From an uncultured Rhodospirillales bacterium (GTDB lineage: Bacteria > Pseudomonadota > Alphaproteobacteria > Acetobacterales > Acetobacteraceae), in the NCBI GenBank assembly GCA_903928045.1, contig CAIYPH010000365.1, positions 1 through 5,961 of the forward strand: DNA of 5,961 nt, read 5' to 3'. The notes under the pieces were generated by a model. The model saw only the letters and a program-made list of their open reading frames with translations. It had not been told where the DNA came from and ran no database searches. Positions 1-4,939 of this stretch are shown piece by piece; within the stretch, counting starts at the first letter, position 1; the number at the start of each line of letters is the position of its first letter. Position numbers and translations under genes: made by a program.

Positions 1-334
1 AGCCGGGCTGCTCGATGTCAGTCCACTTATTGCGCGCGGCCGTCTCCCGCCAGATCAGCGGCTCCAGCCAGTCGAGGCTATCGACCACGACCGTCTGGAA
101 GTCGTGCGGCTGCTCCAGCAGGACGTCGAGCGCATCCTGGACATCGGCGTAGCTGCGCAGCACCCCGAAGGTGGCCGCATCCAGCTTACCGAGACCGTCC
201 TCGGTCTGCAGGAACACTGGCGCCGGCGCGTCAGTTGCCAGCTTGGTTTTGCCGACGCCGGCGACGCCGTAGACCAGCAGCCGTGGTGGCTGCGGCGCGC
301 CGCTGCGGTGCAGGGAGGCGAGGGAGATCGCCAT
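1..334 (-). CDS. Phage P-loop ATPase, AAA_24/Sak4-like, N-terminal part
   Basis: The first 111 codons of an ATP-binding protein; the rest lies beyond the left edge. A Walker A motif GVAGVGKT is at residues 23-30 and a Walker B-like strand VVVDSLDW at 82-89. The last visible residues, WTDIEQPG, match the segment that in AAA_24 phage ATPases leads into a Tyr-Gly-Lys-Gly-Tyr stretch. Known: this RecA-like family includes Sak4-type proteins that assist single-strand annealing and recombination of phage DNA. The start ATG overlaps the stop of the preceding small gene by one base (TGATG), and AAGGAA sits eight bases upstream of it. Company with a Hjc-like nuclease in the same operon supports a replication/recombination role in the cytoplasm. 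The precise subfamily cannot be fixed from the N-terminus alone. Confidence 0.82.
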   Translation of the reverse strand, partial: MAISLASLHRSGAPQPPRLLVYGVAGVGKTKLATDAPAPVFLQTEDGLGKLDAATFGVLRSYADVQDALDVLLEQPHDFQTVVVDSLDWLEPLIWRETAARNKWTDIEQPG

Positions 335-531
335 CAGTTGGGTTCCTTTCTATCGGTGGCCTGGGCGGTCCGCGGCTTGGCCTTGATGACGTCGACGCTG
401 ATGCGACCGCCGGCGCGGGCGACCGCCTCGGTGAACGGATCGAGGGTGGCCTCGAAGGCCGCGACATCCTTGGCCCGGGCGATGGCATCGCCGGCCAGCG
501 GGATGGCGGCCTCGATGCGGAGTTCGTGCAT
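334..531 (-). CDS. Small phage protein of unknown function (65 aa)
   Basis: Not recognised. A 65-residue protein beginning MHELRIEAAIPLAG, with an Ala-rich, probably helical centre (DAIARAKDVAAFEA), a short strand-like segment (GGRISVDVIKAK) and a polar, charged tail. No signal peptide, membrane segment or cysteine motif is visible. The ATG at 531 is preferred because GGGAGAG lies about five bases upstream; a GTG one codon earlier is possible. The start overlaps the upstream stop (TGATG) and the stop overlaps the ATPase start in the same way, so it is almost certainly translated as part of the early operon. Its position directly before the ATPase could mean an accessory to it, but that is only context. 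Confidence 0.7.
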   Translation of the reverse strand: MHELRIEAAIPLAGDAIARAKDVAAFEATLDPFTEAVARAGGRISVDVIKAKPRTAQATDRKEPN

Positions 532-737
532 CACTTCTCTCCCATCATCAGGATGCGAAGGATGTTCGTCAGACGCTGATCGATTTCCTCGAGGTTGGGC
601 GGCTCGGTCTCGTCACCCAGCGCATCGATGGCCGCGCAGGTCTGCGCCGCGGCTCTGATCAGGATGTCGACCAGCATCGGCACGGCCTGGTCGCCGGCCT
701 CACGGACGCGCTGGCCCATAGGGACGTACTTGTTCAC
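531..737 (-). CDS. Small helical phage protein of unknown function (68 aa)
   Basis: Not recognised. The 68 residues are mostly predicted helix: an Ala/Leu/Ile-rich stretch (VPMLVDILIRAAAQ) and a second amphipathic segment (LEEIDQRLTNILRILMM) separated by an acidic proline-containing loop. No catalytic or metal motif is visible. It starts with GTG at 737, chosen because it overlaps the stop of the preceding gene (GTGA, four bases) and has AGGAG about nine bases upstream; an internal ATG at codon 7 is a weaker alternative. The tight overlaps on both sides and biased codon use support a real gene. Two helices of this size could dimerise, but nothing indicates a partner. Confidence 0.68.
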   Translation of the reverse strand: MNKYVPMGQRVREAGDQAVPMLVDILIRAAAQTCAAIDALGDETEPPNLEEIDQRLTNILRILMMGEK

Positions 738-1210
738 GGATGAATGCTCCTCAGGGTGTAGGAAGGACGCCCGGCCGCGACGGTGCGGGCGGGTTCAAAC
801 AGCGCGCGGATGCGCGGCGGCCAGGCGGTGAAGCGGCTCTCGGGGACGCTCACCTCGGTGGTCACGTAGTCGGCTGGGCTTTCGCCCCAGGCGCGCAGGG
901 TGGCGAGCGCTTCGGCCATGCGGGATTGGTCCCACGACACTTTTTTCGCGAGATCGGCGATGATCTCGCATCCGTTCTCGGTGAGACGAACGCGGCCGGT
1001 GTCCTTGCCCTCGGCGTGCCGCAACGTGGCGGCGGCATCGCCGAAGCGCTGGTGCAAGGCGAGGCTCAACAGGTCGCCGAGCCGCTTGGCTTCGGCCTTC
1101 ATCTCGTCGACATCCTCGACCAGCACGGCTAGCTGGTCGACGGGCAGACGGGCGATCTGCGGCACGTCCATGCCCTGCAAATCGGCCAATCGAGGTCTAT
1201 TGTTCAGCAT
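734..1210 (-). CDS. Conserved phage protein of unknown function (158 aa)
   Basis: A 158-residue cytoplasmic protein. The first 35 residues are variable. Residues about 36-70 are a charged helix (VEDVDEMKAEAKRLGDLLS), and the C-terminal half follows a pattern I recognise from phage early regions: TGRVRLTENGCEIIADL, then KKVSWDQSRMAEAL, then a conserved end FTAWPPRIRALFEPARTV. Proteins of this type usually sit beside phage recombination genes such as Sak4-like ATPases or exonucleases, as here, but I know of no established function. The ATG at 1210 is chosen because GGAGAA lies about five bases upstream; a start 30 bases further out (1240) has a poorer site. It overlaps the next gene by four bases. 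Confidence 0.75.
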   Translation of the reverse strand: MLNNRPRLADLQGMDVPQIARLPVDQLAVLVEDVDEMKAEAKRLGDLLSLALHQRFGDAAATLRHAEGKDTGRVRLTENGCEIIADLAKKVSWDQSRMAEALATLRAWGESPADYVTTEVSVPESRFTAWPPRIRALFEPARTVAAGRPSYTLRSIHP

Positions 1211-1260
1211 ATGTTCTCCATTCGGATTGAGGACAGGCACAGGCGGGGCGATCCTCGGTG

Positions 1261-1683
1261 TCAGGCGACGTCGCGGGCGATAGCGTCGTTGGCAGGAACC
1301 GGGCCCAACTCGATGTCACGGCGGCGGGCGCGCCGGTCGGTATCGAGGTCGGCATCGCACCGGGCACTGCGGCCGGCGATCTCGAGCCAGACATGCAGCG
1401 GCAGGACGACGAAGGGGGCAGCGCGGTCGCGCCAGAGGAACAGGGCGTCATTGCCGCCGAGCCAGCGCTCAAGGGTGCGGAACCCATCGCCGTCGCCGCG
1501 GGCCTTGACCTCGGCCTTTACCGGCGCGCTGCCGCGGACGTAGAGATCGACGTCGGCGCCATTGCCGCGGTAGTGCGTGGCGCCGGACAACGGCACCCGT
1601 TCGGCGCGGAGGCCGCATTTGCTGTGCAGGTCGACGATGGCGCGCTCGCGGCGCAGGCCCTTGTCACGTGATGCCTTACCCAT
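1261..1683 (-). CDS. PD-(D/E)XK nuclease, Hjc-like Holliday junction resolvase
   Basis: A 140-residue protein. Residues 7-18 (DKGLRRERAIVD) carry a conserved Arg-Glu helix with Glu13. VPLSGATHYRGNGADVDLYV at 30-49 provides Asp44/Asp46, and AEVKAR at 57-62 provides Glu58-x-Lys60. Together these give the E...D...ExK pattern of the PD-(D/E)XK fold, in the order and spacing of archaeal-type Hjc resolvases and their phage homologues. Known: these enzymes cleave four-way DNA junctions with divalent metal. Inferred: resolution of recombination intermediates of the phage genome. The C-terminal 35 residues are Arg/Asp-rich and look disordered. ATG 1683 is chosen because AGGAG lies eight bases upstream and the family begins with this segment; a 50-codon extension to 1833 is low-complexity and overlaps the neighbouring gene. 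The start overlaps the preceding gene by eight bases. Confidence 0.78.
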   Translation of the reverse strand: MGKASRDKGLRRERAIVDLHSKCGLRAERVPLSGATHYRGNGADVDLYVRGSAPVKAEVKARGDGDGFRTLERWLGGNDALFLWRDRAAPFVVLPLHVWLEIAGRSARCDADLDTDRRARRRDIELGPVPANDAIARDVA

Positions 1684-1969
1684 GGCGATGGCTCCTGAGC
1701 GAGCCGAGTTCGGCGAGCAGGCGCTCGTCGACCGGGCGGTTGCTGAGACGTGCGGCCAGCGCCACGGCCGACCAGTAGCGGGCGGGAATGCCGCGGCGGC
1801 GCCACGCGCGGACGGTGACGGCTTCGACGTCAAGCACCTCGGCGAGTTCGGCGGCGCTGGGCCACAGACCGATGACCCCGGCGAAGCTGGTAGGCAGGGC
1901 GAGTGGGCGGGAAAGCCCGGTTGACCGGCGCTTGGACTGAGAGCGACTGGGTGATGTGTGCTGGCTCAT
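1676..1969 (-). CDS. Cro-like helix-turn-helix regulator (97 aa)
   Basis: First gene of the leftward operon, divergent from the S24 repressor. The N-terminal 25 residues are Ser/Arg/Lys-rich and probably flexible. Residues about 37-75 form a helix-turn-helix: SAAELAEVLDVEAVTVRAWRRRGIPARYW. Its 'TVRAWRRRG-IPARYW' part resembles the Cro/YdaS-like phage proteins in which a Trp-Arg/Lys-Arg-Gly turn is followed by IPA and an aromatic. Known: proteins in this position antagonise the CI-type repressor and tune early transcription. Inferred: the same job here, acting on the region 1970-2059. The ATG at 1969 has no convincing Shine-Dalgarno sequence; an in-frame GTG ten codons earlier (1999) is no better. 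The last eight bases overlap the nuclease gene. Confidence 0.75.
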   Translation of the reverse strand: MSQHTSPSRSQSKRRSTGLSRPLALPTSFAGVIGLWPSAAELAEVLDVEAVTVRAWRRRGIPARYWSAVALAARLSNRPVDERLLAELGSLRSHRHG

Positions 1970-2026
1970 AGGTCGGACAAAAACATAAAGTCGCGTCACA
2001 AAATAGGCTTGTTCTGAAAAAAAATA

Positions 2027-2034
2027 AGCGCTAC
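2027..2034 (+). promoter_or_regulatory. Putative repressor operator, copy A
   Basis: AGCGCTAC inside ATAAGCGCTACACA. The hexamer AGCGCT is a perfect dyad and the flanks are partly symmetric. The identical octamer recurs 22 bp downstream and again after the repressor gene, and I found it nowhere else in the window by eye. It would overlap both candidate promoters of the divergent region. Assignment to the S24 repressor is inferred from position. Confidence 0.5.
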
Positions 2035-2048
2035 ACACTCCCAAGGAA

Positions 2049-2056
2049 AGCGCTAC
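2049..2056 (+). promoter_or_regulatory. Putative repressor operator, copy B
   Basis: AGCGCTAC inside AAAGCGCTACATA, exactly 22 bp (about two helical turns) from copy A, so two dimers would bind the same face of DNA. It lies between the repressor's ribosome-binding site (AAGGAAAG at 2043-2050) and its ATG, suiting negative autoregulation. Confidence 0.5.
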
Positions 2057-2059
2057 ATA

Positions 2060-2836
2060 ATGCAACGCATGGAACATACATCAGACCGTCTGAAACGCAT
2101 TCGCGAGGAGAAGGGCATCGGCAGTGGCGCCGAGTTGGCCCGTCTCGCGGGCATCCCGGAAGCCACCTATCGTGCCTATGAGGCCGGGCGACGACCGCTG
2201 ACGCCGCGAGCGGCGCGCGAGTTGGCGGTGCCGCTGGGCATCACCTGGCAGGCCCTGTTGTTTGGTCATGAGGCTGCGGCGCTAGAGGGCTTGGTGACCA
2301 CCGCGGTGCAGGCCTCGGCACTGCTCGGTCAACGTGCCAGCCGCAAGCCCGAGGCGGCGACGGCTCTGCCGGGTCGGTCGCTGTCGGCCGAACTGGTGGT
2401 GATGGCAGGAGATAGCTGGGCTTTGCTGCCGGTTTACGATGCGCGGGCCTCCGCAGGACCGGGGCGGGCGATCGACAGCGAGACCGTGCTCTACCGCATC
2501 GCCTTCCGCGAGGATTGGCTGCGCTCCATCACCAATGCGCCACTCGATCAGTTGGCGGTGATCACGGTGGACGGCGATTCCATGGAGCCGACGTTGCGCC
2601 AGGGGGATTCGGTCCTGGTCGACTTCGGGCAGAAGCGGCCGCAGCGGAAGGACGGGATCTATGTCATCCGCACCGATGGCGGATTGCAGATCAAGCGGCT
2701 GCAGGTCGAGGTGGCCGAGGGCAAACTCTCCATCCTGTCGGACAACAAGCAGTATGACGCCCAGCGCAGTGTCAGCCCGAACGACGTCGCCGTGGTCGGT
2801 CGGGTGATCTGGCTGGGACGGCAAATCGGCTCCTGA
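2060..2836 (+). CDS. CI-like repressor: HTH plus S24 (LexA/CI) peptidase
   Basis: A 258-residue phage repressor. Residues about 9-68 form an XRE-type helix-turn-helix (SGAELARLAGIPEATYRAYE, then the RRPLTP turn). An Ala-rich linker follows, then a hinge LPVYDARASAGPG at 123-135 whose Ala132-Gly133 is the expected self-cleavage bond. The S24 domain carries the catalytic serine in GDSMEPTL (Ser174) and the general-base lysine in QIKRLQ (Lys212). Known: DNA-damage-activated RecA stimulates autocleavage of many S24 repressors, separating the DNA-binding and dimerisation domains; some relatives do not cleave. Inferred: it holds the leftward early operon off and probably also controls the recombinase operon through the GTAGCGCTAC site beyond its stop. 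ATG 2060 is preferred for AAGGAAAG upstream (about 10 bases); an ATG three codons later is possible. No terminator follows it. Confidence 0.9.
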   Translation: MQRMEHTSDRLKRIREEKGIGSGAELARLAGIPEATYRAYEAGRRPLTPRAARELAVPLGITWQALLFGHEAAALEGLVTTAVQASALLGQRASRKPEAATALPGRSLSAELVVMAGDSWALLPVYDARASAGPGRAIDSETVLYRIAFREDWLRSITNAPLDQLAVITVDGDSMEPTLRQGDSVLVDFGQKRPQRKDGIYVIRTDGGLQIKRLQVEVAEGKLSILSDNKQYDAQRSVSPNDVAVVGRVIWLGRQIGS

Positions 2837-2844
2837 GGTCGGGA

Positions 2845-2877
2845 TTGACGCACCGGTAGATTTTATCGTAGCGCTAC
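2845..2877 (+). promoter_or_regulatory. Putative promoter with operator copy C for the recombinase operon
   Basis: A ten-base perfect palindrome GTAGCGCTAC (2868-2877) repeats the octamer AGCGCTAC found twice before the repressor gene and extends its symmetry on both sides. Upstream is TTGACG (2845-2850), a five-of-six match to a -35 box. At 17-18 bp spacing the -10 would fall on the palindrome itself (GTAGCG or TAGCGC, poor matches), so the site is placed to occlude RNA polymerase. It precedes the 75-residue gene and the recombinase operon. The operator repeat is directly visible; the promoter and the identity of the binding protein are inferred. Confidence 0.5.
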
Positions 2878-2907
2878 AAAAACGCACTCCCCGCGAGGTG
2901 GAGCGAT

Positions 2908-3135
2908 TTGTATTGTCGCGCGATGCATCGCCCCAGTAGCACCGAACGCAGCGTCAATCCGCATCTCCCACCCGACCTCCAAGAGGTCTGCGCCCTCCTG
3001 GCGCGCGGTCTGCTTCGGCTCCGCGGGCGAGAGGCGACGGTAACACAAGTAACTGACTCCGTTGGAGAATGTTGCCTCGACTTCACTGCCTACCAGCGCG
3101 GTCATGCGAAACCGAAAATCCGGAGACGCACATGA
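2908..3135 (+). CDS. Small protein preceding DUF2924 (75 aa)
   Basis: First gene of the recombinase operon. A 75-residue protein with a central HLPPDLQEVCALLARGLLRL segment (probably one amphipathic helix), a variable Thr/Val stretch, then a Leu/Phe-containing strand (CCLDFTAYQRGHAKPK) and a basic tail. I recognise this sort of small open reading frame as a frequent neighbour upstream of DUF2924 genes in alphaproteobacteria, but no function is established. The TTG at 2908 is given as start because GAGGTGGAG lies four to nine bases upstream; an ATG at 2923 (70 residues) is an alternative but is about 19 bases from that site. Its stop overlaps the DUF2924 start by four bases (ATGA), which argues for a real coupled gene. 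The opposite-strand reading frame of similar length was discarded. Confidence 0.65.
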   Translation: MYCRAMHRPSSTERSVNPHLPPDLQEVCALLARGLLRLRGREATVTQVTDSVGECCLDFTAYQRGHAKPKIRRRT

Positions 3136-3602
3136 CCGAACCCATCCCCACCATCGCCAAGGACACCGTCCTTGCCCGCCTCGCCGCGCTCAAGACGACG
3201 CCGATCGCAGATTTGAAGCAGCAGTGGCGCACGCTGTTCGGCACGGAGCCGCCGCCGTTCAGCAAGACCTACATCCAGTCGCGGCTCGGGTATCGCATCC
3301 AGGAGTTGGCTTATGGCGGACTGAAGCCGGAGACGGTGGCACGCCTCGAGGCGCTGGGCGAGCAACTCGACGGCGGCAATATCGTCCTGCGCCGCATCCG
3401 CCATGATGCCAAGCCGATCGCCGGCACGCGCCTGATCAGGGAATGGCAGGGGGTGCAGCACTGTGTCACGGTCCAGGCCGACGGCTATGAATGGCAGGGG
3501 CGGCCCTACAAATCCCTGTCCGCGGTGGCCCGTGCCATCACCGGCACGCGGTGGAATGGCCTGGTGTTCTTCGGCGTGAAGAACCAGCGGGGGTTTGCAT
3601 GA
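3132..3602 (+). CDS. DUF2924 domain protein
   Basis: A 156-residue protein matching the DUF2924 family along its length. The N-terminus has the typical short helix VLARLAALKTTPIADLKQQW (13-32), then RTLFGTEPPPFSKTYIQSRL and YRIQELAYGGL. The C-terminus has PIAGTRLIREWQGVQHCVTV, DGYEWQGRPYKSLSAVARAITGTRWNG and FFGVK. The C-terminal 'YEWQGRPYKSLSAVARAITGTRWNG' resembles the small wHTH-like RAMA/'Restriction Enzyme Adenine Methylase Associated' pattern in which a surface with Tyr/Trp and a SLSxIAxxITG-x-xWNG motif is thought to read DNA. That is known of look-alike domains, not shown for this protein. Function is unestablished; constant linkage to a serine recombinase suggests a helper or directionality/DNA-targeting factor. 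CGGAGA precedes the ATG; it overlaps its neighbours by four bases on each side. Confidence 0.85.
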   Translation: MTEPIPTIAKDTVLARLAALKTTPIADLKQQWRTLFGTEPPPFSKTYIQSRLGYRIQELAYGGLKPETVARLEALGEQLDGGNIVLRRIRHDAKPIAGTRLIREWQGVQHCVTVQADGYEWQGRPYKSLSAVARAITGTRWNGLVFFGVKNQRGFA

Positions 3603-4939
3603 GCAAGAAGCCCACCGCTGCGATGCCCGCGACGACCCGCAAGACCCGCTGCGCCATCTACACCCGCAAGTCGACCGACGAGGGATTGGACAAGGAATAC
3701 AACACGCTCGACGCCCAGCGCGATGCCTGCGAGGCCTATATCGCGAGCCAGCGCCACGAGGGCTGGCTCGCGCTGCGTGACCGCTACGATGACGGCGGCT
3801 ACTCCGGCGGCACGCTGGAGCGGCCGGCCCTGAAGCGGTTGATGGCCGACATCGCGGCAGGCAGGGTGGATGTTATCGTTTGTTATAAGATCGATCGCCT
3901 CAGCCGCGCCCTGATGGACTTCTCGAAGCTGGTCGAGGTTTTCGACGCGAACGGGGTTACTTTCGTCTCGGTAACTCAGTCGTTCTCCACAACGACAAGC
4001 ATGGGCCGCCTAACGCTGAATATCCTGCTCAGCTTTGCCCAATTCGAACGCGAATTGATTGGTGAGCGCATCCGGGACAAATTCGCCGCCTCCCGCGCCC
4101 GCGGCATGTGGATGGGCGGGAAGGTGCCGCTCGGCTACGACGTGAAGGACCGCAAGCTGGTGGTCAATGCGGCCGAGGCGGCGACGGTGCGGATGATCTT
4201 CGAGCAGTTCATCGAGGTCGGCTCCTGCACTGAACTGGCCAAGATGCTGCAGGACAAGAGGGTGATGACCAAGACGGGTCGGCCGATCGACAAGGGCTAC
4301 CTCTACAAGCTGCTGGCCAACCGCACCTATATCGGCGACGCGCCGCACAAGGGCATGATCCACAAGGGGGAGCACGAGGCCATCGTGCCGTTGGACTTGT
4401 GGAACCGGGTGCACGCGATGCTGCAAGTCAGTCCGCGCACCAAGGCCAACCAGAACCGCTCGCAGACGCCGGCGCTGCTGCGGGGCCTGCTCTTCGGGAT
4501 CGACGGGCGGGCCATGTCGCCAGTGCACACGCTGCGGCGGGGGCGGCAATATCGATACTACGTCAGCCAGTCCGTCCTGAAAGGCGCCGCCATTGATGAC
4601 CCGTCGCTGGTGCGGCGTATCGCGGCGGCGGAGATCGAGGATGCCGTCATGGCGCAAGTGCGGGCCCTACTGCGGCAACCCGAGATCATCGTCGGCACCT
4701 GGCGGGCGGCGCAGACGGACGCGCCGGGCATCACCGAGGCGGAGACGCGGGAGGCGTTGGAGAGCCTGGATCCGATGTGGGACGAGTTGTTCCCTGGCGA
4801 GCAGGCGCGGATCGTGCAAGCCCTGGTTGACCGCGTCACGGTCGGGCCGGCCGGGGTCGATATCCGCCTCAAGGTAGAGGGGCTGACCGGGCTGATGCAG
4901 GACCTCGCACCGCGGCGCCGGGTGCGGGAGGCCGCGTGA
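3599..4939 (+). CDS. Serine recombinase (resolvase/invertase family, with Recombinase domain)
   Basis: A 446-residue site-specific DNA recombinase. The N-terminal resolvase domain (about 16-165) has the catalytic serine in IYTRKSTDEG (Ser25, with Tyr21 and Arg23), YDDGGYSGGTLERPAL (63-78), YKIDRLSRAL (96-105, giving Asp99, Arg100, Arg103) and the FERELIGERIRDKF helix. The PF07508-type recombinase domain follows, with KVPLGYDV and YLYKLLANRTYIG. Known: the serine attacks DNA in all four strands, making two-base staggered breaks before subunit rotation. Inferred: integration/excision or inversion of this element. Odd: where large serine recombinases carry a Cys4 zinc ribbon, the matching segment reads LLFGIDGRAMSPVHT with no cysteines, and the C-terminus is short, without an obvious long coiled coil. 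ATG 3599 overlaps the DUF2924 stop by four bases; an in-frame extension upstream runs through that gene and was rejected. Confidence 0.92.
   Translation: MSKKPTAAMPATTRKTRCAIYTRKSTDEGLDKEYNTLDAQRDACEAYIASQRHEGWLALRDRYDDGGYSGGTLERPALKRLMADIAAGRVDVIVCYKIDRLSRALMDFSKLVEVFDANGVTFVSVTQSFSTTTSMGRLTLNILLSFAQFERELIGERIRDKFAASRARGMWMGGKVPLGYDVKDRKLVVNAAEAATVRMIFEQFIEVGSCTELAKMLQDKRVMTKTGRPIDKGYLYKLLANRTYIGDAPHKGMIHKGEHEAIVPLDLWNRVHAMLQVSPRTKANQNRSQTPALLRGLLFGIDGRAMSPVHTLRRGRQYRYYVSQSVLKGAAIDDPSLVRRIAAAEIEDAVMAQVRALLRQPEIIVGTWRAAQTDAPGITEAETREALESLDPMWDELFPGEQARIVQALVDRVTVGPAGVDIRLKVEGLTGLMQDLAPRRRVREAA

Larger units (their letters stand above)
1970..2059. promoter_or_regulatory. Divergent control region (lysogeny switch)
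   Basis: The 90 bases between the Cro-like gene (minus) and the S24 repressor gene (plus) are far more AT-rich than their surroundings and contain an eight-A tract at 2017-2024. Candidate rightward promoter: TTGTTC at 2009-2014, a 17-base spacer, then TACACA at 2032-2037. Candidate leftward promoter, read on the minus strand: CTTATT (plus coordinates 2023-2028), a 17-base spacer, then TATTTT (2000-2005). Both are weak matches to sigma-70 boxes and are inference. The AGCGCTAC copy at 2027 would overlap the rightward -10 and the leftward -35, a sensible position for a repressor that shuts the early operon and tunes itself. Confidence 0.6.

Noticed and set aside
104..658. 184-residue plus-strand open frame over the left operon.
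   Set aside because: It is antisense to four tightly overlapping minus-strand genes with good starts, and its sequence is low-complexity Arg/Ala/Ser typical of a shadow frame in GC-rich DNA.
1684..1833. Possible 50-codon N-terminal extension of the nuclease gene.
   Set aside because: The extension is Ala/Ser/Pro-rich, has no ribosome-binding site and would overlap half of the Cro-like gene; the ATG at 1683 has AGGAG at the right distance.
2282..2887. 201-residue minus-strand open frame opposite the repressor.
   Set aside because: It is a shadow of the S24 repressor gene, whose motifs and catalytic dyad are intact.
2863..3105. 80-residue open frame on the minus strand opposite the small gene before DUF2924.
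   Set aside because: The plus-strand frame has a ribosome-binding site, a four-base overlap with the DUF2924 gene and a family-like sequence; the minus frame has none of these and ends across the operator palindrome.
3491..3598. 36-codon in-frame extension of the recombinase upstream of the ATG at 3599.
   Set aside because: It lies inside the DUF2924 gene's conserved C-terminus in another frame; the ATGA overlap at 3599 is the normal junction.
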